A stretch of DNA of 31,780 nt. It comes from CAYXEN01 sp964464035. Lineage in GTDB: Bacteria; Krumholzibacteriota; Krumholzibacteriia; WVZY01. Position 1 is the first letter of the stretch. Each line of letters opens with the position of its first letter. Positions 24,866 to 31,780 of the stretch are shown piece after piece. Where the stretch lies: assembly GCA_964464035.1 (NCBI GenBank), contig CAYXEN010000026.1, positions 1-31,780 of the forward strand. Direction: 5' to 3'. A program made the position numbers and the translations under genes. Under the pieces are notes generated by a model. It searched no databases, was not told the origin of the DNA, and saw only the letters and a program-made list of their open reading frames with translations.

Positions 24866-26968
24866 TCAGTGGCCTCGAGTTCTCTCCAGGACCGCAAGAG
24901 CCCTTTCGGCCGCTTCGAGAAGTGCACCCGGACCCACCCGCGAGCCGGTCGCCTTCTCCATCCAGAGATCGGGAGCGATGTCGCCCGCCTTCACCATGCG
25001 CTCGAATTCCTCCCCCACTTTTCCCGTCTTGCGCATCTGCTCCTGAACCTGAAATGCTATGAAGTAGCCTAGAGGGTAATCCGGAATGTAGAGGAACGAA
25101 TGGAGAATGTGCGAATAGATGGCAAGAAGGTATACGTCCCGCACCCCGAAGACTCTTGCATAGAATCGGTTCCAAACGTCCTTGGCTATCTCGATCGTGG
25201 CTTGGCGCAATTCGGCCGGCGTGGCGTCCGGATGATCGTACATCCAGTGCCATATTCCCATGTCGATGAGCGCGACACCTGAAATCTCGTATGCTCCCCA
25301 ATACTGGTCGATCGTCTCGAGGGCCTCGCTCCTTTCGTCCCGTGCGTTCTCGAGGCCGAGAAGCTCGAGGTCACGAGCCTGGAAAACGAAAGCCATGGCC
25401 TCGGTGAAGGCCGTATTGGGAACGCCCCTCAAGAGCGTGTGATCGATCTCGTTCAAGGACAACACCTGTTCCACGTTGTGGCCCATCTCGTGCACCGCGA
25501 TGTTGAAACCTTTGTAATCCATCCCCTTGCTGCCTATCCGGGTGCGCAGGTGCGCCTTCTGCGAGCGCATTTCAGCGCCCCAGGCATGGCCCGACCCCCT
25601 CGCCGGGTCTACCTCTATGTTCTGTGCTATGAATACCGCCTTGTCTTTCGCGAAGCCCAGCTTCATGAGGAGGTTCGGTATGTCCTTCCAATAAGCCTCC
25701 GCCGTCGGGTATCTCTTGCGGACCATCTCGTCGAGCCTCGATTCGCTCAGCGCACCCCGCGGCTTGAACCCGTCGTACCAGATGTCGAAAGGCTCCAAGG
25801 GTCGCCCGAGACGTTTTTCTATGAGCCCGGCGACTTTCACCGCCACGGGAGATTCGAGGACGTCTTCCAGCATCCTTCTCACCCTCGCCTCGGGTATCTC
25901 CCGGTCCTCGTCGAACCTCCTCGCGATCAACGTCGGCGCGGTGGGAGAATAGGGATCGACCTTGCGCGAAGCGCGGAAGGTCTCTAGAATTATCGCATAT
26001 CGCTCGTCCTGCTCGCGCTCGCCGCTCACCTCGTCCGGGCACTCGATCCCGGCCTCGTAGTCCTTGACCCTCGACGACTCGACCTCGTTGGTGAAAGGAT
26101 TCCAGTCTACGCAGGGATTGTCCACAACCACGGCGGGTATGGTCTGATCGACTATCCTCTCCATCACCTTCACGATCATCCTCTGCTTGGCGAAACCGTT
26201 CTCCGCATCGCCGTAGTCCGCCTTTATTTCGTCCCTCAGGTTCCAATGGGACAAGAGCCGCATGCCGGGAGGAAACAGGCGCCTCCCTTCGGAATCGACC
26301 AAATGGTGCATCCATATGTTGTAGCCGGCGACGTACTTGTCCGCGTGCGCGGCCGCCCTGGCGACCGCAAGGTTCACCTCCGCCGGAATCCTCTTGCCGA
26401 AGCGCTCTGCCAGCCTCGCCTCGGCCCATTGCCTCCGCGTCCATTTCTCCCCCTGTTCCAACCGCTCCTCGAGCGTGGTGAGTGGAAAATTCAGCAGCAC
26501 TACGAAAGCTATCCTGTTCGCAAAGAAATCCTCCGTTATGTGAGCGGCGGGATCGTAGCCGGCGAACAGCTCATCCACCGGCAGCATCGGCCCCAGGTCC
26601 AGGTCCGCCTGTTCGCGGAAGGCGAGGACTATCGCATTCATATAGCCGTCAAGTTTCTCGAGCAGCTTCTCGTAGCGGTCGAAGAGCATATCGAGGGTTT
26701 CCCGGTCTCCCGCGAAGTTCACGCGAACGAACTGCTCGAAGGCTTTCTCGTCACCGTCCTCCTCGCGCCAGAACATGCCGACCTGCTTCATGCCTCTCCG
26801 AAGCCTCCCGCGCTGATCGTCGCCGTAGCGGGACGTCAGCTCCTTTTCAAGTTTTTTCATGGATGCGCCCAGCCAGGCGGGCCCGCTCGAACTCGTTTTC
26901 ATGGCAAACGCTCCGCAGGAAAAAAAGAGGCAGCCGACCGCTGCGACGGCCAATACGGAACACTTCAT
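24866..26968 (-). CDS. Exported zinc metallopeptidase (HExxH, M3/oligopeptidase-like)
   Basis: A 700-residue zinc peptidase. The N-terminus is a signal sequence (about 1-22); FFSC with Cys18 is a poor lipobox, so cleavage after AFA or lipidation are both possible. A largely helical region fills residues 30-480. The zinc site is H493-E494-M-G-H497, and TEAMAF provides Glu523 as a third ligand 26 residues after H497, the spacing of gluzincins of the M3 oligopeptidase type. The C-terminal third continues helical (SHILHSFLYIPDYPLGYFIAFQVQEQM), as in M3 enzymes. It probably trims oligopeptides in the periplasm. GGGAG lies six bases before the ATG. It starts 34 bases after pckA's stop, so it is likely co-transcribed with the aminotransferase and PckA. 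Confidence 0.87.
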   Translation of the reverse strand: MKCSVLAVAAVGCLFFSCGAFAMKTSSSGPAWLGASMKKLEKELTSRYGDDQRGRLRRGMKQVGMFWREEDGDEKAFEQFVRVNFAGDRETLDMLFDRYEKLLEKLDGYMNAIVLAFREQADLDLGPMLPVDELFAGYDPAAHITEDFFANRIAFVVLLNFPLTTLEERLEQGEKWTRRQWAEARLAERFGKRIPAEVNLAVARAAAHADKYVAGYNIWMHHLVDSEGRRLFPPGMRLLSHWNLRDEIKADYGDAENGFAKQRMIVKVMERIVDQTIPAVVVDNPCVDWNPFTNEVESSRVKDYEAGIECPDEVSGEREQDERYAIILETFRASRKVDPYSPTAPTLIARRFDEDREIPEARVRRMLEDVLESPVAVKVAGLIEKRLGRPLEPFDIWYDGFKPRGALSESRLDEMVRKRYPTAEAYWKDIPNLLMKLGFAKDKAVFIAQNIEVDPARGSGHAWGAEMRSQKAHLRTRIGSKGMDYKGFNIAVHEMGHNVEQVLSLNEIDHTLLRGVPNTAFTEAMAFVFQARDLELLGLENARDERSEALETIDQYWGAYEISGVALIDMGIWHWMYDHPDATPAELRQATIEIAKDVWNRFYARVFGVRDVYLLAIYSHILHSFLYIPDYPLGYFIAFQVQEQMRKTGKVGEEFERMVKAGDIAPDLWMEKATGSRVGPGALLEAAERALAVLERTRGH

Positions 26969-27002
26969 TTCGTTCTCCCGGGGATCAATGTGCGATACCG
27001 AT

Positions 27003-28655
27003 CTATCCGGCCGATCTCCTCGGGCCGGCGGAGATGACTTCTTCCGAACAACCCTTCTCGAAGAGCTTGAAATTCTCTATGAACCTCGCCGCCAGTGCGT
27101 CGTATTTCTTCCAATATTCGCTTTCGTCCCCCCAGGAACTTGCGGGATCCAGGACCTCGCTCGGAACGCCGGGGCAGGTCACGGGAACATCGAAGCCGAA
27201 CAACTCGTCCTTCCTGTATTCCACGTCATTCAAGTCGCCGCAGAGTGCCGCACTCAAGAGCCCACGCGTGTACTTGATGCTTATCCTTCTCCCTATTCCG
27301 AAAGGTCCCCCCGTCCATCCGGTGTTCACGAGCCAGCATTGGGATCCGTGCTTCAGGATGCGCGCCTTGAGCATCTCCGAGTACTCGAACGGAGTTCTGA
27401 CCATGAAAGGCGCTCCGAAACAGGCACTGAAGGTTATCTCGGGTTCTATTCCCAGGCCGATCTCCGTTCCCGCGATCTTGGAAGTGTACCCGCTTATGAA
27501 GTGGTACTGGGCCTGCTCGGGCGTCAGCCTGGCTATGGGCGGGAGCACTCCTGAAGCGTCACACGTGAGAAATATTATGTTTCTCGGATGGCTCCTCACG
27601 AACCCTTCCCCCACCGCGTTCGGGATGAACTCGAGGGGATACGACGCCCTGGTGTTCTCGGTTATGATGTCGTCATCGAGATCTATCTTGCGGCTCACGG
27701 GGTCGTACACGACATTCTCGAGAATGGTACGGAACCTTTTCGTGGTCGCGTGAATCTGCGGCTCGTGTTCCGCGCTCAGCCTTATGACTTTCGCGTAGCA
27801 TCCCCCTTCGAAGTTGAAAACGCCCTGGGAGCTCCAACCGTGCTCGTCGTCCCCGACGAGCCTCCGTGAAGGATCCGCCGACAGAGTGGTCTTGCCGGTG
27901 CCGCTGAGCCCGAAGAAGAGCGCCACGTCCCCTTCCTTCCCCACGTTCGCCGAGCAGTGCATCGGCAAGACGTCGCGCAGGGTCAGCAGGAAATTCAAGA
28001 CGGTGAAGATCGATTTCTTTATCTCCCCGCCGTAGAGTGAATTGGCGATGATCCCGATTCTCTCCGCGAAATTTATTATGATGGCCGTTTCGGATCGCGT
28101 GCCGTCGACCTTGGGGTCGACCCTGAATCCATCGAGATCTATGATGGTGAATTCGGGCACGAACTTGCGAAGCGTATCCCGGTCATCGGTGGTGATGAAC
28201 ATGTTGCGCGCGAAAAGGCTGTGCCATGCCCTTTCCGTTATTATCCTCACGGCCAGCCTGTATTCCGGGTCCGCCCCTGCATAGCAATCCTGGACGAAGA
28301 GCTCTTCGTCCTGGCAATAGGCCTGTACGCGAGCGAGCAAGGCATTGAATTTTTCGAGGCTGAACGGGCGATTGTATATCCCCCACCAGACCTTGTCCTC
28401 GGTGCTGTGCTCCCTGACGATGAACTTGTCGGCGGCCGCTCTCGCCGTATGCTTGCCCGTGTTGACGAGGAGAGGGCCTTGGTGAGCTATCTTGGCCTCG
28501 TTGCGGAAAACAGCCTCCTCGTACAGGGCCGCGTCCGGGAGGTTCCAATAGACTCTGTCGAGATGGGTCAATCCATGGTTTTCCAGTCCGTACTCCGATG
28601 CCAGTTCCGCGGCCTCGCCCAGCGCTGGAGTCTGGAATTTCAGGTATTTGCTCAT
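27003..28655 (-). CDS. pckA: Phosphoenolpyruvate carboxykinase (ATP)
   Basis: A 550-residue cytosolic enzyme converting oxaloacetate and ATP to PEP, ADP and CO2, the entry step of gluconeogenesis. The ATP-type kinase loop is GLSGTGKTTLSAD with Lys255. Other family hallmarks are NTGKHTARAAADKF, FARNMFI, YGGEIKKSIFTVLNF, GDDEHGWSSQGVFNFEGGCYAK and NTGWTGGPFGIGRRISIKYTR. The length fits the ATP-dependent, not the GTP-dependent, form. The ATG at 28655 shares a base with the aminotransferase stop (TGATG), and AAGGGA lies six bases upstream, so translation is coupled. Coupling PckA to an aspartate-type aminotransferase makes a direct aspartate-to-PEP route. Confidence 0.97.
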   Translation of the reverse strand: MSKYLKFQTPALGEAAELASEYGLENHGLTHLDRVYWNLPDAALYEEAVFRNEAKIAHQGPLLVNTGKHTARAAADKFIVREHSTEDKVWWGIYNRPFSLEKFNALLARVQAYCQDEELFVQDCYAGADPEYRLAVRIITERAWHSLFARNMFITTDDRDTLRKFVPEFTIIDLDGFRVDPKVDGTRSETAIIINFAERIGIIANSLYGGEIKKSIFTVLNFLLTLRDVLPMHCSANVGKEGDVALFFGLSGTGKTTLSADPSRRLVGDDEHGWSSQGVFNFEGGCYAKVIRLSAEHEPQIHATTKRFRTILENVVYDPVSRKIDLDDDIITENTRASYPLEFIPNAVGEGFVRSHPRNIIFLTCDASGVLPPIARLTPEQAQYHFISGYTSKIAGTEIGLGIEPEITFSACFGAPFMVRTPFEYSEMLKARILKHGSQCWLVNTGWTGGPFGIGRRISIKYTRGLLSAALCGDLNDVEYRKDELFGFDVPVTCPGVPSEVLDPASSWGDESEYWKKYDALAARFIENFKLFEKGCSEEVISAGPRRSAG

Positions 28656-29869
28656 CACCAATCCCTTATCAGTTTCCTGTCTCCTATGTACAGCTCATTG
28701 GGCGCGTCCGGATCGAGAGCCCACTTGAGGCGTTCCACCCCTTCCGTCATGTCCTTGATCGACCCGCAGAAACTCAGCCGCAGATAGCCCTCCCAGCCGA
28801 ACGCTATACCGGGTACGGTCAGCACCTGCACCTTGTCGATGAGAAACTCCGACAGCTTTACCGAATCTTTTTCATAAGCGCTGAAATCGGCGAAGCAATA
28901 GAACGTACCGTCGGGGCGCGTCACCTTCACTCCGTTGAACGAATCCAGGAGATCCATCATGACATTGCGGTTGTTCTCCAGCGTGACCCTTAGATTCTCG
29001 ACGCAGGACTGCACGCCGTTGAGCGCCCCCACGGCGGCCTTCTGCAGGAGCACGGAGGGGCCGGAAGTCTGATGGGCCTGGATGTTGGTCATCGTCTCTA
29101 TGAGTTTCTTGTTCGCGACGGCCCACCCGATCCTGAAACCGGTCATGGCGTACTGTTTGGAAACGCCGTTTATCACTATGAGCTTGGAGTTCTCGGACAG
29201 ATCCTTGGCATACTTGTAACAGTTCACGGGCTTGCGTCCGTCGAAAACGAGCCTGTGATATATGTCGTCCATGATGAGATAGAGGTCCCGCCGCTCGCAG
29301 AAATCAACGATATCGGCTATGAATTGCTCGGAGTACACGGCTCCCGAGGGATTGTTCGGACTGTTGATGATCACGGCCTTGGTATAGGGGCCTACGTGCT
29401 CCTCTATGTCCTGGAGACGAGGGTGGAAAGTCCCGTCCTCGGGAACCACGGGAATCCCCACCGCTCCGCACAGCCTCGCCATGTCGGGATAACTCACCCA
29501 GTACGGAGACGGGAAGATCACTTCTTCCTGCGGGTTCAGCACCGCCTGCAGAGCGATCATGATCGCCTGCTTGGCCCCGGAGGCGGCCATCACGTTCTCG
29601 GGAGCGACCAGTCGTTCGTAGAATTCCTCCGTGTACTTGATGATCGCTTTCTTGAGAGCGGGGATACCGTCCGGCGGCGTGTAGCGTATCTCCCCGGTAT
29701 TGAGATGGGCCGCCGTGGCGACGATCGCGTCCATCGGCGCCTTACTTTTGGGCTCTCCCCCCCCTAGATGGATCACCGGTTCACCCTTGGCTCTCAGGAT
29801 CGCCGCCTTCTCGTTCAACCTGAGCGTGGGAGATGGTTTTATCGTCCTCGCAATCTGGCTTATACTCAT
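28655..29869 (-). CDS. Class I PLP aminotransferase, aspartate aminotransferase-like
   Basis: A 404-residue cytosolic aminotransferase of subgroup Ib type. The PLP lysine is K238 in SKQYAMTGFRIGW. Other hallmarks are YTPPDGIPALKKAI near residue 63, ASGAKQAI, NSPNNPSGAVY, DDIYHRLVF and LRLSFCGS with the carboxylate-binding arginine. These match bacterial aspartate aminotransferases; aspartate and 2-oxoglutarate would give oxaloacetate and glutamate. Arogenate/prephenate aminotransferases share the fold, so specificity is likely, not certain. The pckA neighbour, overlapping by one base, supports oxaloacetate as product. The start follows GAGGAAGGA at five to six bases. It is the first gene of the minus-strand run; I could not find a convincing promoter in the divergent gap upstream. 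Confidence 0.92.
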   Translation of the reverse strand: MSISQIARTIKPSPTLRLNEKAAILRAKGEPVIHLGGGEPKSKAPMDAIVATAAHLNTGEIRYTPPDGIPALKKAIIKYTEEFYERLVAPENVMAASGAKQAIMIALQAVLNPQEEVIFPSPYWVSYPDMARLCGAVGIPVVPEDGTFHPRLQDIEEHVGPYTKAVIINSPNNPSGAVYSEQFIADIVDFCERRDLYLIMDDIYHRLVFDGRKPVNCYKYAKDLSENSKLIVINGVSKQYAMTGFRIGWAVANKKLIETMTNIQAHQTSGPSVLLQKAAVGALNGVQSCVENLRVTLENNRNVMMDLLDSFNGVKVTRPDGTFYCFADFSAYEKDSVKLSEFLIDKVQVLTVPGIAFGWEGYLRLSFCGSIKDMTEGVERLKWALDPDAPNELYIGDRKLIRDW

Positions 29870-30181
29870 AGTCCTTCCTCGGGCTGTGATCCTAGAGCTT
29901 ATTTTAAGCGCCGATTTCTAGCAAGCATAATTTGGAAAAGCGCGCCCAGGAACTTTCCCGGCAGGATTTCCGTATAAACGATGATGCCAGGGGGACGAGG
30001 CCTCTTCCAGGACCGCTTCCCGCCCCGCCGAGCCCCCTTCTCACGGCTCATCATATGTTGTATCATGGCGGTAACAGAAGCTTCCGCTTCATCTAGGCTC
30101 CCGAAGACGGAAGCAGGCGCTAAACCGAGTTCGCCCCACCCGAACGAGGACAATACAACGGAATCGAAAGGGTATTCGACC
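29870..30181. other. Divergent intergenic region, aminotransferase / RND adaptor
   Basis: A 312-base gap between divergent genes. It contains the candidate plus-strand promoter at 30038-30066 and the aminotransferase ribosome-binding site. Open frames cross it on both strands, but none has a credible start, ribosome-binding site or recognisable protein. I see no RNA gene or repeat. Confidence 0.6.
30038..30066 (+). promoter_or_regulatory. Candidate promoter for the second RND operon
   Basis: TTCTCA (30038-30043), a 17-base spacer and TATCAT (30061-30066) match consensus at four and five of six positions. It would give a leader of about 110 bases before the adaptor ATG at 30182. Confidence 0.35.
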
Positions 30182-31390
30182 ATGACCGAATCATCGAGGC
30201 GTTCCTCTCGTCGCACGTGCCGTAACGAGCCCGTGCCCGCGGGAAATCCAAAGCCCGGAACTTTCGCCAGGCCCCTGATCTCTCTTCTCCTCGCCGTCTC
30301 TATTCTGCTTGCCGCGGGCTACGGCTGCAAGGATCGCGGCGCACCGAAGATAAGCGACAAACCGGATTCGGCGGCCGATGCGCGCGGCCGTCGCGGAAAG
30401 AAGTTCTCGCAGCCGCCGGCTCCCGTCGCCGTAGCCAGGGCCCGCCGCGGCTCCATCTCCACCTATTACACGGCGACCACCACCCTGGAAGCGGAGAAAG
30501 AGGCGCAGATAATCGCCAGGGTGAGCGGCGTGATCGAATCGATATTCTGCGAGGAAGGCGACGTGGTGAAGAAGGGGAGCGAGCTCCTCCGCGTGGACAA
30601 CGCCGAGTATCGCCTGAAACTCTCCGAGGCTGAGGCCAAGAGCGCCACGCTCCAGGACAAGTACGATCGCATGAAAGACATGTGGAAAAGCAACCTCGTC
30701 TCGGAGGAAGAGTTCAATTCCGTCAAGAACGAACTCAAGGGCGCGAAGGCGACGGAGGAACTGGCCCGCTTGAACTTGTCCTATGCTCGCGTGACTGCTC
30801 CCTTCTCGGGTCACATCGTCCAGAGATTGGTGGACGTGGGACAGAACGTGAGCCTCGGAACCGCCCTGTTCGTGATCGCCGATTTCGATCCCCTTCTCGC
30901 CAAGGTTCACGTGCCCTCGAAGGAATTCAAGAAACTCAAGCCGGATCAACCGGTGGAATTGATTCTCGACAGCAGCGAAGAAAAGCTCGAGGGGCGTATA
31001 AAACTGGTCAGCCCCATAATAGACCCGGCGAGCGGCACGATCAAGGTGACAATCGAGATCCCCGAGTATCCCGAGTCCACGCGCCCGGGCGACTTCGCCG
31101 AAGTGAAAATCGTGACCGAGACGAGGGATGGAAGCCTCCTCGTTCCCAAGAAAGCCGTCTTCACCGACCGCGGCGAGCAGGTCGTTTTCGTAGCATCCGG
31201 GAGAACAGCCGAGCGAAGGGTCGTGGACGTGGGATTCGTGGACGATCTCGATGCCGAGATCCTGAGCGGAGTCTCAGATGGAGAACTCGTCGTCGTCAAG
31301 GGGCAGCGATCCCTCAGGAACGGCGCTCCCATCAAGATTCTCGAAGGTGAAGGCGCACGACCCGGGCAGGCGCAGAAAGGGACCAGATGA
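30182..31390 (+). CDS. RND efflux periplasmic adaptor (membrane fusion protein), second system
   Basis: A 402-residue adaptor. It has an arginine-rich N-terminal segment of about 28 residues, one hydrophobic stretch (about 30-45), and then a lipoyl half IIARVSGVIESIFCEEGDVVKKG. A short alpha-hairpin follows (LKLSEAEAKSATLQDKYDRM...), the second half RVTAPFSGHIVQRLVDVGQNVSLG, and beta-barrel and membrane-proximal domains (RPGDFAEVKIV, LLVPKKAVFTDRGEQVVFV). The cysteine in AAGYGC is not in a good lipobox, so the protein is probably anchored by the hydrophobic segment. The ATG at 30182 is chosen for AAAGGG about nine bases upstream; the frame is open back to 29981. Its hairpin is shorter than that of the adaptor at 11940. 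The stop overlaps the pump start by ATGA. Confidence 0.9.
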   Translation: MTESSRRSSRRTCRNEPVPAGNPKPGTFARPLISLLLAVSILLAAGYGCKDRGAPKISDKPDSAADARGRRGKKFSQPPAPVAVARARRGSISTYYTATTTLEAEKEAQIIARVSGVIESIFCEEGDVVKKGSELLRVDNAEYRLKLSEAEAKSATLQDKYDRMKDMWKSNLVSEEEFNSVKNELKGAKATEELARLNLSYARVTAPFSGHIVQRLVDVGQNVSLGTALFVIADFDPLLAKVHVPSKEFKKLKPDQPVELILDSSEEKLEGRIKLVSPIIDPASGTIKVTIEIPEYPESTRPGDFAEVKIVTETRDGSLLVPKKAVFTDRGEQVVFVASGRTAERRVVDVGFVDDLDAEILSGVSDGELVVVKGQRSLRNGAPIKILEGEGARPGQAQKGTR

Positions 31391-31780
31391 GATCCCTCAT
31401 AGCCCTCGCAGTGCGCCGTCGCGTCAGCGTATTCATGTGCACGATCGCCGTGGCCGCGTTCGGCATCGTCGGCTACAATCGACTCGCCCTCGAGCTCTTC
31501 CCCGACATCAGCTATCCATCTCTCACCATCCAGACCGATTTCCCGGATACGGCTCCCCAGGAGGTGGAGAATCTCCTCACCCGACCCATCGAGGAGGCGG
31601 TCGGAGTTCTCAAGGGACTGCGCACGATCCACTCCGTGTCGAGGCCGGGCGTATCGGAAGTGACGCTGGAATTCGCTTGGAATTCCGACATGGACATGCT
31701 GTCCATGGAAGTGCGGGACAAACTCGATCGCTTGATACTTCCCGACGGGGCCGAGGATCCCATAGTTCTCAGGTTCGATC
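31387..31780 (+). CDS. RND efflux pump, N-terminal fragment (runs off the window)
   Basis: The first 131 codons of a third RND pump gene. TM1 is at about residues 11-29 (VSVFMCTIAVAAFGIVGY), followed by the start of the first porter domain with the family signature LALELFPDISYPSLTIQTDF and the P-Q-E-V-E-N...RPIEEAVGVLKG stretch, the latter common to HAE1-type pumps. It overlaps the adaptor stop by four bases (ATGA), so adaptor and pump form one translational unit. It is cut by the window edge, so relay residues and any second pump gene cannot be seen. Confidence 0.92.
   Translation, partial: MRSLIALAVRRRVSVFMCTIAVAAFGIVGYNRLALELFPDISYPSLTIQTDFPDTAPQEVENLLTRPIEEAVGVLKGLRTIHSVSRPGVSEVTLEFAWNSDMDMLSMEVRDKLDRLILPDGAEDPIVLRFD

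Noticed and set aside
24816..25301. Upstream extension of the YjbQ reading frame into the metallopeptidase gene.
   Set aside because: The extension is arginine/glycine/serine-rich shadow sequence; a good ribosome-binding site and the conserved family N-terminus place the start at 24815.

Overview
The window looks like chromosome of a free-living Gram-negative bacterium. It encodes a TonB-dependent outer-membrane receptor, two RND efflux systems with periplasmic adaptors, exported beta-propeller proteins and exported peptidases. A TPP riboswitch in front of a TonB receptor, tricorn-like peptidases, TolB-like/6-bladed propellers, and frequent ATA (Ile) and AGA/AGG (Arg) codons at moderately high GC suggest the Fibrobacterota-Chlorobiota-Bacteroidota (FCB) superphylum or a neighbouring candidate phylum. 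That placement is inference; there is no rRNA or other phylogenetic marker here. I found no mobile elements, CRISPR arrays, tRNAs or rRNAs.

Layout. 1-1949 (minus): a membrane-bound diguanylate cyclase cut by the window edge, and a 2[4Fe-4S] ferredoxin with its own promoter and terminator. 2226-6170 (plus): a compact cluster of exported TolB-like propeller, MmgE/PrpD-family protein and B12-binding-type radical SAM protein. 6173-8792 (minus): a TonB-dependent receptor controlled by a TPP riboswitch with an intrinsic terminator, so probably a thiamin or thiamin-precursor importer. 8905-10374 (plus): a PLP-dependent group II amino-acid decarboxylase. 10592-19662 (plus): an operon of 6-bladed propeller, RND adaptor lipoprotein and two different RND pump subunits, which suggests a hetero-oligomeric pump like MdtABC. 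29869 down to 19672 (minus): aspartate-type aminotransferase, ATP-dependent PEP carboxykinase, exported HExxH metallopeptidase, YjbQ-family protein, exported tricorn-type peptidase and SGNH hydrolase, all tightly spaced. 30182-31780 (plus): a second adaptor plus the start of a third RND pump gene.

How it fits together. The minus-strand run 29869-19672 reads as a protein-catabolism block: exported peptidases make peptides, the aminotransferase turns aspartate into oxaloacetate, and PckA turns oxaloacetate into PEP. The amino-acid decarboxylase suits the same lifestyle. The thiamin theme appears twice, in the riboswitch-controlled receptor and in YjbQ, which has reported thiamin-phosphate synthase activity. 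The best candidates for under-described biology are the propeller/PrpD/radical SAM cluster, the riboswitch-controlled receptor outside a thi operon, and the two-subunit RND pump with altered relay residues.
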